From NCBI RefSeq assembly GCF_945952055.1, contig NZ_CAMFHB010000042.1:1-54234 (forward strand): a stretch of 54,234 nt of DNA, read 5' to 3'. This DNA comes from an uncultured Alsobacter sp. Its GTDB lineage: Bacteria; Pseudomonadota; Alphaproteobacteria; Rhizobiales; Beijerinckiaceae. Both the position numbers and the translations under genes were made by a program. Of the stretch, positions 27,065 to 35,313 are shown in pieces (the stretch's first letter is position 1; the number at the start of each line of letters is the position of its first letter). Below the pieces are notes generated by a model. It did not search any database. It was given only the letters and a program-made list of their open reading frames with translations, and had not been told where the DNA came from.

Positions 27065-28053
27065 TGGAGCCCTCGCCCGCCCAGGCCTCCCCGCTCATGC
27101 GCTTCGGCCTCGCGATGCTGTGCATGGCGGCCTTCCTCGCCCTGCCCGGCATCGCCGACAAGGGAATCGTGTTCCTGGCAGGCACGGTGGCGCTGCAGAT
27201 GGTGTTCGGCCTGACCTGGAACCTGATGTTCGGCCAGACCGGGCTCGTCAGCTTCGGGCACGCGTCCTTCTTCGCCGTCGGCGGCTATGCCTATGCCTAT
27301 GCGGCGCGAGCGTTGCCCCAGGTTCATCCCCTCCTCACCTTCGCCGGCGCCGGCCTCCTGTGCGCGGCGATCGCCGCCCTGGTGGGGCTCATCGCGCTAC
27401 GCCGCTCGCAGGGGGTCTATTTCGCCATCCTGACACTGGCGCTGAGCCAGATCGTCTACCTGGTGATCTCGTCGTCGGCGGCACTCGGCCGCGAGGACGG
27501 CTTCACCGGCATCCGGCGCCCCAAGTTGCCGCTCGGCTGGACGACGATCGATCTGGCCGCGGGCAATGCCTATTACTACTTCATCGTGGTGGTCTCCGCG
27601 CTGCTGGCCGGGATCGTCTGGTGGGTGACGCACAGTCGCGTCGGCCGCGTCTTCCGGGCCATCCAGCAGGACCCCGAGCGCGCCGCCTTCCTCGGCATCC
27701 CCGTGCAGCGCTACCGGCTCATGTCCTATGCCATCGCCTCGGGCGTGGCCGGCGTCACCGGAGCCCTGTTCGGTCCCTGGTTGCAGATCCTGACGCCCGA
27801 GGTGGCCCACTGGACGGCGTCGGCCAGGCCCATCCTCTACACGCTGCTGGGCGGCGTTCACTTTTTCTGGGGTCCCGCCGTCGGGGCGCTGGGCTTCGCG
27901 GTTCTCGAATACGGCACCCGCACCCTGCACGGTATTTCCGAGATCGTGACGGGAGCCATCCTGCTGGCGGTCGTCCTCGCCGCGCCGGGCGGCATCCTCG
28001 GGGCCGTGGCGCGGCTGCGCCAGCGCATAACCGGCAAGGAGCGGCGGCCATGA
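27064..28053 (+). CDS. livM: LIV-type ABC transporter permease (LivM)
   Basis: A protein of 329 aa with family motifs NLMFGQTGLVSFGHASFFAV near residue 55 and GVAGVTGALFGPW plus HWTASARPILYTLLGGVHFF toward the C-terminus. It has about nine hydrophobic segments. The start overlaps livH by 1 bp and the stop overlaps livG by 4 bp, so the order livH-livM-livG is translationally coupled. Confidence 0.93.
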   Translation: MEPSPAQASPLMRFGLAMLCMAAFLALPGIADKGIVFLAGTVALQMVFGLTWNLMFGQTGLVSFGHASFFAVGGYAYAYAARALPQVHPLLTFAGAGLLCAAIAALVGLIALRRSQGVYFAILTLALSQIVYLVISSSAALGREDGFTGIRRPKLPLGWTTIDLAAGNAYYYFIVVVSALLAGIVWWVTHSRVGRVFRAIQQDPERAAFLGIPVQRYRLMSYAIASGVAGVTGALFGPWLQILTPEVAHWTASARPILYTLLGGVHFFWGPAVGALGFAVLEYGTRTLHGISEIVTGAILLAVVLAAPGGILGAVARLRQRITGKERRP

Positions 28054-28832
28054 GCACCCCGTTGCTGGAGGCGACCGGCCTCTTCAAGTCCTACCCCGCC
28101 GTCAAGGTGCTCAAGAACGTCAACCTGACCGTGGCGGGCGGGGACACCTTCGCCATCATCGGCCCCAACGGCGCCGGCAAGACGACCCTGTTCAAGGTGC
28201 TGAGCGGGGAGTTGTTTCCCGACAGCGGACAGGTGGCCCACGAGGGGCGCGACGTCACCACCGTGCCCGCGTGGCAACGCGTGCGGCTGGGCTTCGGGCG
28301 TTCGTTCCAGGTGGCCCGGGTGTTTTCCGACCTGACCACCGAGGACAACGTCGTCGTCTCGGTGGAGGCCCACCGGCGCAATGCCGGGCTGGGGCAGCGC
28401 CGGCCCCTGGCCTGGGCTCCCACGGCCGAGGTCCGCGAGGGCGTGATGGAGACGCTGCGGGAGGTGGGGCTCGTCGACAAGCGCCGGGTCGTGGCGCGCC
28501 TCCTGTCCCACGGCGACAAGAAGCGCCTCGAACTCGCGATGTGCCTGGCCCTGCAGCCGAAGATCCTCATGCTCGACGAGCCCACCGCGGGCATGTCCCC
28601 CGCCGACCGGAAGTCGGCGACAGAGCTCCTCGCGATGGTCAAGGAGCGCCACGGGATGACGATCGTCCTGACGGAACACGACATGGACGTGGTCTTCGGG
28701 CTGGCGACCAAGGTGGCGGTCCTCCATTACGGGGAGATCGTGGCCCAGGGTGCGCCGGACGCCGTGCGCAAGGATCCCCTGGTGCGCGACATCTATCTGG
28801 GCCACGGCGGCGCGGGAGCCGGTCATGCTTGA
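28050..28832 (+). CDS. livG: LIV-type ABC transporter ATP-binding protein (LivG)
   Basis: A protein of 260 aa with Walker A GPNGAGKTT, Q-loop FGRSFQVARVFSDLT, a signature variant LSHGDKKRLELAM (the SHGD form is normal in LivG), Walker B ILMLDEPTAGM and H-loop TEHDMDVVFGLA. It powers the LivH/LivM pore together with LivF. It overlaps livM by 4 bp and livF by 8 bp. Confidence 0.93.
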   Translation: MSTPLLEATGLFKSYPAVKVLKNVNLTVAGGDTFAIIGPNGAGKTTLFKVLSGELFPDSGQVAHEGRDVTTVPAWQRVRLGFGRSFQVARVFSDLTTEDNVVVSVEAHRRNAGLGQRRPLAWAPTAEVREGVMETLREVGLVDKRRVVARLLSHGDKKRLELAMCLALQPKILMLDEPTAGMSPADRKSATELLAMVKERHGMTIVLTEHDMDVVFGLATKVAVLHYGEIVAQGAPDAVRKDPLVRDIYLGHGGAGAGHA

Positions 28833-29529
28833 GGTCGGGCCGCTCGACGCCTTCTACGGCGACAGCTACGTCGTGCAGGGCGTGCGCCTGACGGTCGGAG
28901 AAGGCGAAGGCGTCGCCATCCTCGGACGCAACGGCGCCGGCAAGAGCACGACCATGAAGGCGATCATGGCCGGCGGGCCCCGCGCCGTGGGCCCTGTGCT
29001 CCACCGCGGCACGTCGATCGCCGACCTCGCGGACCATGAGCGCGCCCGCCGCGGGCTCGCCCTGGTGCCGGAGGACCGGCGGATCTATCCGCACCTGACC
29101 GTGGCGGAGAACATCGCCATGGGCCGGCATGCGGCGCGCCCCGGCGCGACGCCGTACACCGTCGAGGAGATCTTCGCCTTCTTCCCGGTCCTGCGCGACC
29201 TGGCGCAGAGGCTCGGCTTCGAGCTGAGTGGAGGCCAGCAGCAATTGCTCGCCGTGGCCCGGGCCGTCGTGGCGCGTCCCGATTGCCTGTTGCTGGACGA
29301 GCCGACCGAGGGGCTCGCGCCCGTCCTCGTCGAGGCGCTGGCGCGCCAGATCGAGCACATCCGATCCGCCGACGGCATGGCGCTCCTCCTCACCGAGCAG
29401 AACGTCTGGTTCGCGCGCAAGAGCACGACGAGGCTCTACCTTCTCGATAGCGGCCGCGTGGTTTTCGAGGGATCCTGGGATGCGTTCGACGCGAGGCCCG
29501 ATCTGCAATCGCGCTATCTCGCCCTGTGA
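28825..29529 (+). CDS. livF: LIV-type ABC transporter ATP-binding protein (LivF)
   Basis: A protein of 234 aa with Walker A GRNGAGKST, the LivF-typical VPEDRRIYPHLTVAENI, signature LSGGQQQLL, Walker B LLLDEPTEGLAP and a terminal TEQN in place of the H-loop histidine segment, which is usual in LivF. The ATG at 28825 lies inside the end of livG. It completes the transporter unit. Confidence 0.93.
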   Translation: MLEVGPLDAFYGDSYVVQGVRLTVGEGEGVAILGRNGAGKSTTMKAIMAGGPRAVGPVLHRGTSIADLADHERARRGLALVPEDRRIYPHLTVAENIAMGRHAARPGATPYTVEEIFAFFPVLRDLAQRLGFELSGGQQQLLAVARAVVARPDCLLLDEPTEGLAPVLVEALARQIEHIRSADGMALLLTEQNVWFARKSTTRLYLLDSGRVVFEGSWDAFDARPDLQSRYLAL

Positions 29530-29571
29530 GCGCGCGACCCGGGACGCCGACCAAGGAGAGACCGCAAGACC

Positions 29572-30309
29572 ATGCCGAACCGTTCACAGGACTTCGCCGA
29601 CCAGGTGGTCGTGGTCACCGGCGCGGCCCGCGGCATCGGCCGCGCCGTAGCCAACGCCTTCGCGCGTGATGGCGCCATCGTGCACGCCTCCGACATCGGC
29701 CCCATCGACGACGCCTCCGCCTTCGCCCACGTCCATCAGTGCGACGTCACCGACCGCGCCAGCGTCGCGCGGATGGCGGATGCCATCCTGAGGACGTCCG
29801 GCCGGGTGGACGTGCTTGTCAACAATGCCGCCGCCGTGACGCCGGCCGCTCCCATCACCGAGCTCGATCCGCAGCAGTGGGACCACGCGATGGCGGTCAA
29901 CGTGACCGGCGTCTTCAACGTCACCCGCGCGGTCCTGCCGGCCATGAGCCGCGGCGCGCGCATCATCAACATCGCATCCACCTTCGCCCATGTCGGGGCG
30001 CCGGCGCGGGTCGCCTACTCCGCGACCAAGGGCGCCGTGCTGGCCTTCACCCGCAGCCTGGCGCTCGATCTGGCTCAGCAGGGCATCCGCGTGGCCTCGG
30101 TCTCGCCGGGCGCGATCGCCACCGACCGCATGGTGACCCAGTTCGGCTCGGTCGAGCAGGCCACCGCGACGATGGGGCCGCTCCATCCGGTCGGGCGACT
30201 GGGCCAGCCGGACGAGGTCGCCGACGCGATCTCGTTCCTGGCCTCGCCGCGCGCGTCGTTCATCACCGGCGCGGACCTGCTCGTGGACGGCGGGTACACG
30301 GCGCGCTGA
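29572..30309 (+). CDS. Short-chain dehydrogenase/reductase (SDR)
   Basis: A protein of 245 aa with cofactor motif TGAARGIG (residues 15-22), ASDIGPIDD after the second strand (Asp favours NAD), structural NNAA, catalytic Ser in NIASTFAHVG and YSATK. The C-terminus has the usual SFITGADLLVDGGYTAR. It lies 42 bp after livF with an AAGGAG box and precedes a CoA-transferase gene, so it may act early on the imported acid or its CoA ester. No sequence feature fixes the substrate. Confidence 0.92.
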   Translation: MPNRSQDFADQVVVVTGAARGIGRAVANAFARDGAIVHASDIGPIDDASAFAHVHQCDVTDRASVARMADAILRTSGRVDVLVNNAAAVTPAAPITELDPQQWDHAMAVNVTGVFNVTRAVLPAMSRGARIINIASTFAHVGAPARVAYSATKGAVLAFTRSLALDLAQQGIRVASVSPGAIATDRMVTQFGSVEQATATMGPLHPVGRLGQPDEVADAISFLASPRASFITGADLLVDGGYTAR

Positions 30310-30379
30310 CCGCCCGCGCGGCGGGCAACGGCATGGGCTCGAGCGGACACGCCCGGGCGGACGGGACGGGGTTTTCGAG

Positions 30380-31609
30380 ATGGACGGCATGACGACGGGT
30401 GCCCTGGCGGGCGTGAAGGTGCTGGACCTCACCCAGATGCTGGCGGGTCCCTACTGCACCATGTTGCTGGCCGACCAGGGCGCCGACGTCGTCAAGATCG
30501 AGCCGGTCGGCGGCGATCCGACCCGCCTGTTCGGACCGTTCCGGGCCGACGACACCGCCCGGCACTTCGGCGGCTACTTCCAGAGCACCAACCGCAACAA
30601 GCGCAGCCTGGCCCTCGACCTGAAGGCGCCCGAAGGCGTCGCGCTGTTCCGCCGCCTCGCCGCGGACGCCGACATCGTCGTGGAGAACTTCCGGGCCGGG
30701 GTGATGGACAAGCTGGGGCTCGGCTACGAAACCCTGGCCGCCGCCAATCCGCGCCTCGTCTACGCCGCGATCCGCGGCTTCGGCGACCCGCGCACGGGCC
30801 GCAGCCCCTACGCCGACAGACCCGCCTTCGACGTGGTGGCCCAGGCGATGGGCGGAGCGATGGGCATCACGGGTCCCGACGCGCGGACGCCCCTGAAGAT
30901 CGGACCGGGCATCGGCGACATCTTCCCCGCCGTGCTCGCGGCCTTCGGCATTCTCGCCGCCTTGACCCACGCCCGCAGTTCCGGCCGTGGCCAGTTCCTC
31001 GACGTGGCGATGTACGACGGCATCGTCGCGCTCTGCGAACGGCTCGTCTACCAGTTCTCCTACACGAACAAGGCGCCGGTGCCCGAGGGCAACCACCACC
31101 CGATTCTCTGCCCCTTCGGCGTGTTTTCCGCCCGTGACGGCGCGGTCACCATCGGCTGCCCGCGCGACACGTTCTGGCTCGAGCTGGTGGACGCGATGGG
31201 CCGGCCGGAGTTGCGCGGCGATCCCCGCTTCGCCAGCAACAACGACCGGCTGGCGCACGCCGCCGAGACCAACCGCATCGTCGAGGAGTGGACGAGCCGG
31301 CGGACGAAGGCCGAGATCGCGCAGGCCCTCGACGGCCGCGTGCCGTTCGGCCCCGTGAACACGGCGGAGGACATCTTCGCCGACCCGCACATGCAGGCGC
31401 GCCAGATGCTGGTGGAGGTCGAGCACCCGGGGTCGGCCACGCCGGTGACGATCGCCTCGACGCCCATCCGCATGACCCGGACGCCGGGCGGGGTGCGCCA
31501 ACGCGCGCCGCTGGTGGGCGAGCACTCCGCGCAGGTGCTGGCCGACGCCGGCATCGACCCGCGCGAGGTCGCCGACCTGATGGCCCGCGGGATCGTCGCC
31601 GGCGCTTAG
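30380..31609 (+). CDS. Family III CoA-transferase (CaiB/BaiF type)
   Basis: A protein of 409 aa, standard length. The N-terminal signature is LDLTQMLAGPYCTMLLADQG followed by ADVVKIEP. The catalytic aspartate that forms the acyl-CoA anhydride is most likely D180 in GPGIGDIFPAVLA. The second large-domain motif is GQFLDVAMYDGIVALCERL. These enzymes move CoA between carboxylates (formyl-CoA, carnitine, bile acid, succinyl-mesaconate). Beside an importer it could activate the incoming acid without ATP. BaiF, a bile-acid CoA-transferase, belongs to this family, but the resemblance alone does not show a steroid substrate. Confidence 0.92.
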   Translation: MDGMTTGALAGVKVLDLTQMLAGPYCTMLLADQGADVVKIEPVGGDPTRLFGPFRADDTARHFGGYFQSTNRNKRSLALDLKAPEGVALFRRLAADADIVVENFRAGVMDKLGLGYETLAAANPRLVYAAIRGFGDPRTGRSPYADRPAFDVVAQAMGGAMGITGPDARTPLKIGPGIGDIFPAVLAAFGILAALTHARSSGRGQFLDVAMYDGIVALCERLVYQFSYTNKAPVPEGNHHPILCPFGVFSARDGAVTIGCPRDTFWLELVDAMGRPELRGDPRFASNNDRLAHAAETNRIVEEWTSRRTKAEIAQALDGRVPFGPVNTAEDIFADPHMQARQMLVEVEHPGSATPVTIASTPIRMTRTPGGVRQRAPLVGEHSAQVLADAGIDPREVADLMARGIVAGA

Positions 31610-31628
31610 CCCGCGGGCCGGCGACGGC

Positions 31629-31940
31629 TCACGGCATCGGGGAGAAATGCGTGGGCTTGAGGATGACGTTTTCCATCGTCTGGATGAGCGGCAGCGTCTT
31701 GGGTCCGAAGGCGATCCATTCGGGATCCGCGTAGAGCCTGGCGCGCAGCTCCTCGCGCTCCGCCATGCTCTCGTAGGCCCACATCGTGACGATCTGGTTC
31801 TGCGGCCCGATGTCGGAGGTGAAGTAGCCCAGCATGCGAAGATACTTGCGATGCAGGGCCAGCCCTTCCGCCTCGTAGAGCCGGAGGAACTCGGCCGTCT
31901 TGCCGGGGTGCAACGTGTAAGTGCGCTTCTCGACGATCAT
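31629..31940 (-). CDS. NIPSNAP-family protein
   Basis: A protein of 103 aa with the NIPSNAP start MIVEKRTYTLHPGKTAEFLR and a second half-motif NQIVTMWAYESMAEREELRA, as in the dimeric alpha/beta-barrel NIPSNAP family. The function of bacterial members is unknown; they often sit in catabolic or CoA-ester clusters. It is convergent with the CoA-transferase gene (19-bp gap) and divergent from an acyl-CoA dehydrogenase, with operator site 4 between them. Confidence 0.85.
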   Translation of the reverse strand: MIVEKRTYTLHPGKTAEFLRLYEAEGLALHRKYLRMLGYFTSDIGPQNQIVTMWAYESMAEREELRARLYADPEWIAFGPKTLPLIQTMENVILKPTHFSPMP

Positions 31941-32010
31941 GGACTTCCTCCCTGGGATGGCGCCAATCTGGGCGCTTGGAGCGAAGCCTAGTCCGACTTG
32001 CCGAACGTTT

Positions 32011-32024
32011 CAAACAGATGTTAG
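32011..32024. promoter_or_regulatory. TetR-type operator candidate (site 4), divergent NIPSNAP/acyl-CoA dehydrogenase region
   Basis: The sequence is CAAAC-AGAT-GTTAG. Seventeen bases here (32011-32027) are the exact reverse complement of 34154-34170 at site 5. A plus-strand promoter is possible: -35 TTGCCG (31998-32003), 18 bp and -10 TAGAAA (32022-32027), with the operator on the spacer and -10. Confidence 0.6.
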
Positions 32025-32104
32025 AAAACGCGGGCACAGGCGGGCTTGAGTGCCGTGCCGCCCGGACCGCGTTCCGGGCCGTCAGACAATCCAGGGAGAA
32101 CGCC

Positions 32105-33241
32105 ATGGTCGAGCGCACGCTGTTCGGAGAGGAACACGAGATCTTCCGCCAGGCGGTGCGCCGGTTCATGGAGCGCGACCTGGCGCCGCACCACGAGGCG
32201 TGGGAGGAGGCCGGCGAGGTGCCGCGCTGGGCCTGGAAGCGGGCCGGCGAGCAGGGCTATCTGTGCGCCGCGATCCCGGCCGAATACGGCGGCGCCGGCG
32301 CCGACAGGCGCTACTCGATCATCCTGATGGAGGAGCAGGCCCGGCTCAATCTCACCGGTCTCGGCTTCGCGCTGCATTCCGACATCGTGGCGCCCTACAT
32401 CCACCACTACGGGTCGGAGGCCCAGAAGCAGGCCTGGCTGCCGGGCATGGGCAGCGGCGACCTGATCGCGGCCATCGCCATGACGGAGCCCGGTGGCGGC
32501 TCCGACCTGCAGGCCATCCGCACCAGCGCGGTGCGGGACGGCGACCACTACGTCATCTCCGGCCAGAAGACGTTCATCACCAACGGCCAGACGGCCGACC
32601 TGATCCTGGTGGCCTGCAAGACGGACCGCAGCGAAGGGGCCCGAGGCATCAGCCTGATCATGGTGGAAGCCAGCCGGGCGGGCTTCGAGCGGGGCCGGCG
32701 CCTGAAGAAGATGGGCACCAAGGCGCAGGACACCTCGGAGCTGTTCTTCAACGAGGTCAGGGTTCCCGTGTCCAACCTCATCGGCGAGGAGGGCAAGGGC
32801 TTCGTCTACATGATGCAGGAACTGCCCTGGGAGCGCATGCACGTGGGCATCCAGGCGGTCAGCTGCTGCGAGGCGGCCCTGGAGTGGACCATCGACTACA
32901 CCCGGAACCGGAAGGCCTTCGGCAAGCCGGTGCTCGATTTCCAGAACACGCGCTTCACGCTGGCCGACTGCAAGACGCAGGTGCAGGTGGGTCGCATCTT
33001 CCTCGACCGCTGCCTGGAGCTCGTCCTCGAGGGCAAGCTCGACACCACCACCGCCGCGATGGTGAAGCTCTGGACCAGCGACATGCAGGGCAAGGTGCTC
33101 GACGAGCTGCTGCAGCTGCACGGCGGCTACGGGTTCATGTGGGAATACCCCATCACCCGCGCCTTCGCCGACGCCCGCGTCCAGCGCATCTACGCCGGCA
33201 CGAACGAGATCATGAAGGAGCTGATCGGCCGCACGCTATGA
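32105..33241 (+). CDS. Acyl-CoA dehydrogenase (LCAD/isovaleryl-like active-site arrangement)
   Basis: A protein of 378 aa with the flavin motif IAAIAMTEPGGGSDLQAIRT and K-T-F-I-T-N-G following (YVISGQKTFITNGQ). At the C-terminal position where MCAD/SCAD have the catalytic Glu in YEGT, this protein reads YAGTNEIMK. The base is therefore probably the Glu in LPWERMHVG, the place used in long-chain and isovaleryl-CoA dehydrogenases. It introduces an alpha,beta double bond into an acyl-CoA and passes electrons to ETF. The start was set by GGGAG upstream of the ATG at 32105. The 3' end overlaps the convergent NmrA-like gene by 6 bp. Confidence 0.92.
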   Translation: MVERTLFGEEHEIFRQAVRRFMERDLAPHHEAWEEAGEVPRWAWKRAGEQGYLCAAIPAEYGGAGADRRYSIILMEEQARLNLTGLGFALHSDIVAPYIHHYGSEAQKQAWLPGMGSGDLIAAIAMTEPGGGSDLQAIRTSAVRDGDHYVISGQKTFITNGQTADLILVACKTDRSEGARGISLIMVEASRAGFERGRRLKKMGTKAQDTSELFFNEVRVPVSNLIGEEGKGFVYMMQELPWERMHVGIQAVSCCEAALEWTIDYTRNRKAFGKPVLDFQNTRFTLADCKTQVQVGRIFLDRCLELVLEGKLDTTTAAMVKLWTSDMQGKVLDELLQLHGGYGFMWEYPITRAFADARVQRIYAGTNEIMKELIGRTL

Positions 33242-34114
33242 CGCGCGCGGCAGTTCGGAAAGCCGCGCCGCGGCGAACGCCCGCCAGGTCGTCGCCGGGC
33301 GACCGGTGACCTCCTCGACGGTGGGAAACACGGCGTCGGCCAGCGGCAGGTCCCCGGTCTCGGCCAGAACGAGGCCTTCGGCGAGGCTCTTGGCGTAGAC
33401 CGGCTCCATGCCCTGCCGCTGCAGGATGGCGAAGAGCTCGGCCGCGGGCCGCGGGCGATACTCCACCGCCCGGCCGGTCACCTCGGACAGGACGGAGGCG
33501 ACCTGCGCGAAGGTCGCGCGCTCGCTGGCGAGCGGATAGGCCTTGCCGGCGTGGGCCGCGGGATCGGCGAGGGCCACGGCCGCCACGGCGGCGATGTCGT
33601 CGCTGGCGATCCAGCTCACCGGGCGATCCGCCACGAAGTGGACGATGCGATCGGGCCTCGCCCGCACGCCGGCCCACGCGGTGTCGATGAAGAAGTTCGG
33701 CCGCAGGTGCGTCCACGAAAACCCCATGGCCTCGATGGCGCGCTCGATGAGCTGATGCCAGGCGAAATGCGCCAGCGGCGTGTCGTCGGCCGCCAGCGCG
33801 CCCAGGTGCACCACGTGCCTCACGCCCGCCGCCTTGGCGGCGTCCAGGGCGCGCTTGGACTGCACCAGCATGTCGACCGTGTAGCCGGTCGCCAGGAACA
33901 GGGCATCGACCCCGTCCATCGCGGGTCGCAGCGTCGCGGGAGCATCGTAGTCGAGGCGCACGGCGGCGTGTCCCGCCGCGGCGATCGCCGCATCACCCGC
34001 TGCACTGCGCGAGGCGCCCAGCACCTGCACGTCGTCGTCCGCCGTGGCGGCCAGGGCCTTCAGCACGGCGCCGCCGACGGTGCCCGTCGCCCCGGTGACG
34101 AGGATGCGTCGCAT
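33236..34114 (-). CDS. NmrA/atypical-SDR NAD(P)-binding protein
   Basis: A protein of 292 aa with the Rossmann start ILVTGATGTVGGAVLKALA and a following DVQVLGASRSA, the layout of the NmrA/isoflavone-reductase atypical SDR group. Other family features are MDGVDALFLATGYTVDMLVQ and FFIDTAWAGVRA. It lacks the classical YxxxK. Members include redox sensors and quinone or imine reductases; the function here is unknown. It is divergent from an EamA transporter gene with site 5 between the two, so the pair is probably co-regulated. Confidence 0.82.
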   Translation of the reverse strand: MRRILVTGATGTVGGAVLKALAATADDDVQVLGASRSAAGDAAIAAAGHAAVRLDYDAPATLRPAMDGVDALFLATGYTVDMLVQSKRALDAAKAAGVRHVVHLGALAADDTPLAHFAWHQLIERAIEAMGFSWTHLRPNFFIDTAWAGVRARPDRIVHFVADRPVSWIASDDIAAVAAVALADPAAHAGKAYPLASERATFAQVASVLSEVTGRAVEYRPRPAAELFAILQRQGMEPVYAKSLAEGLVLAETGDLPLADAVFPTVEEVTGRPATTWRAFAAARLSELPRAS

Positions 34115-34156
34115 GGTGACCTCCCACGATGCCGGCCGCTTGACCGGGCCAAATTT

Positions 34157-34170
34157 CTAACATCTGTTTG
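34157..34170. promoter_or_regulatory. TetR-type operator candidate (site 5), divergent NmrA-like/EamA region
   Basis: The sequence is CTAAC-ATCT-GTTTG. A plus-strand promoter overlaps it with the same geometry as at site 3: -35 TTGACC (34140-34145), 17 bp and -10 TCTGTT (34163-34168). In both cases the -35 begins 17 bp before the operator and the -10 occupies operator positions 7-12. Confidence 0.65.
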
Positions 34171-34189
34171 TTTTTGTAGCGGGGAACGA

Positions 34190-35155
34190 ATGCCCATGTC
34201 CAGCGGCCGGAGCCAGGCGGGCCAGACCAGACCGGGCCAACTCAGCCCGGGGTCCGCGAGGCCGGGTCTCGTCGAGTTCGCCCTGCTGGGCGGCATCAGC
34301 CTCGCCTGGGGCTCGTCCTACATGTTCACGAAGATCGCCGTGACCGCCCTGCCGCCGGTGAGCCTCGTGGCCGGGCGAACGGTGCTCGCCGCGGCGGTGA
34401 TGGCGGCCGTGGCGCTCGCCAAGGGCGGGGTCCGCCTGCCCTGGCGCGAGCTGCCGGTCTTCGCGGTGGTCGGGATCGCCAGCGGCGCCCTGCCCCTGAT
34501 CCTGATCGCCACCTCCGTGAGCTACGTCAATTCCTCCGTCACCGCGACGGCCATGGCGCTGGTGCCGCTGTGGGCCGGCGTGCTCGCCGCGGCACTCGGG
34601 CAGCGACCGACCCCGCGCAGCCTCGTCGGCCTCGCCCTCGGTTTCGCGGGGATCCTGGTCCTCTTCGGTCCCCAGGCGCTGGCCGCCCTGGGCGACTCGG
34701 CCCGCGGCGCATTGGCCGCGCTCGCCGCGTCCCTGGTGTTTTCCAGCTCGCTGTTCCTCTCCAGGCGCGTGCGCCATCGCGACATCCTCACCGTGGCGAC
34801 GGTGACGCAGGTCATGTCCGCCCTCTTTGCCGTCGCCGTCGCGCTCGTCGTCGACGGCCTGCCGACCGTGATTCCCTCCGCGTCGGTCCTGGGCGCCGTC
34901 GCCGTGCTGGGCATCGCCAACACGGCCCTGGCCAACCTGCTGCTGTTCATTCTGCTGGCGCGGGCCGGTGCGGGCTTCACGTCGCTCAACAACTATCTCG
35001 TGCCCACGGTGGCGGTGGCCTGCGGCGCGCTGTTCCTCGGCGAACGGCTCACCGCGGCCTCCGTGTCGGGCGCGGGCCTGATCCTGCTCGGCGTCGCCGT
35101 GGCGACGCTTCCCGCTCTGCCGTGGCTCGGCGCCCGCAAGGACGGAGCGTCCTGA
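34190..35155 (+). CDS. EamA/DMT-family membrane transporter
   Basis: A protein of 321 aa with about ten membrane helices in two EamA repeats. The first repeat starts at LLGGISLAWGSSYMFTKIAV and the second near GALAALAASLVFSSSLFLSR, with the end-of-domain motif ALFLGERLTAASVSGAGLIL. Such proteins usually export metabolites or amino acids. In a TetR-controlled catabolic island it might remove a toxic pathway intermediate, as an inference. The ATG at 34190 follows GGGGAA; the ATG at 34196 is an alternative. A Gly/Pro/Arg-rich 25-residue N-terminal tail is unusual for the family. Confidence 0.88.
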   Translation: MPMSSGRSQAGQTRPGQLSPGSARPGLVEFALLGGISLAWGSSYMFTKIAVTALPPVSLVAGRTVLAAAVMAAVALAKGGVRLPWRELPVFAVVGIASGALPLILIATSVSYVNSSVTATAMALVPLWAGVLAAALGQRPTPRSLVGLALGFAGILVLFGPQALAALGDSARGALAALAASLVFSSSLFLSRRVRHRDILTVATVTQVMSALFAVAVALVVDGLPTVIPSASVLGAVAVLGIANTALANLLLFILLARAGAGFTSLNNYLVPTVAVACGALFLGERLTAASVSGAGLILLGVAVATLPALPWLGARKDGAS

Positions 35156-35197
35156 GCGCTCGCGCGCGATCGGGGCACGAGGCGCTTGTCATGGTTT

Positions 35198-35211
35198 CGA
35201 ACGAGTGTTAG
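35198..35211. promoter_or_regulatory. TetR-type operator candidate (site 6) upstream of the SDR operon at 35314
   Basis: The sequence is CGAAC-GAGT-GTTAG with flanks GGTTT/GTTTT. A promoter fits: -35 TTGTCA (35186-35191), 17 bp and -10 TAGGTT (35209-35214). It would drive the long plus-strand gene run that begins at 35314 and continues to 48.4 kb, with a leader of about 90 nt. Confidence 0.62.
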
Positions 35212-35313
35212 GTTTTGATCGTCCCGGCGGTTTGGAACGGCCGGAACCAATCGATGAAGCCGCCCGCGTCCGCGCCGCCGGACAGGCCGGGTGGCCAGGG
35301 AAGGATCGCGCCG

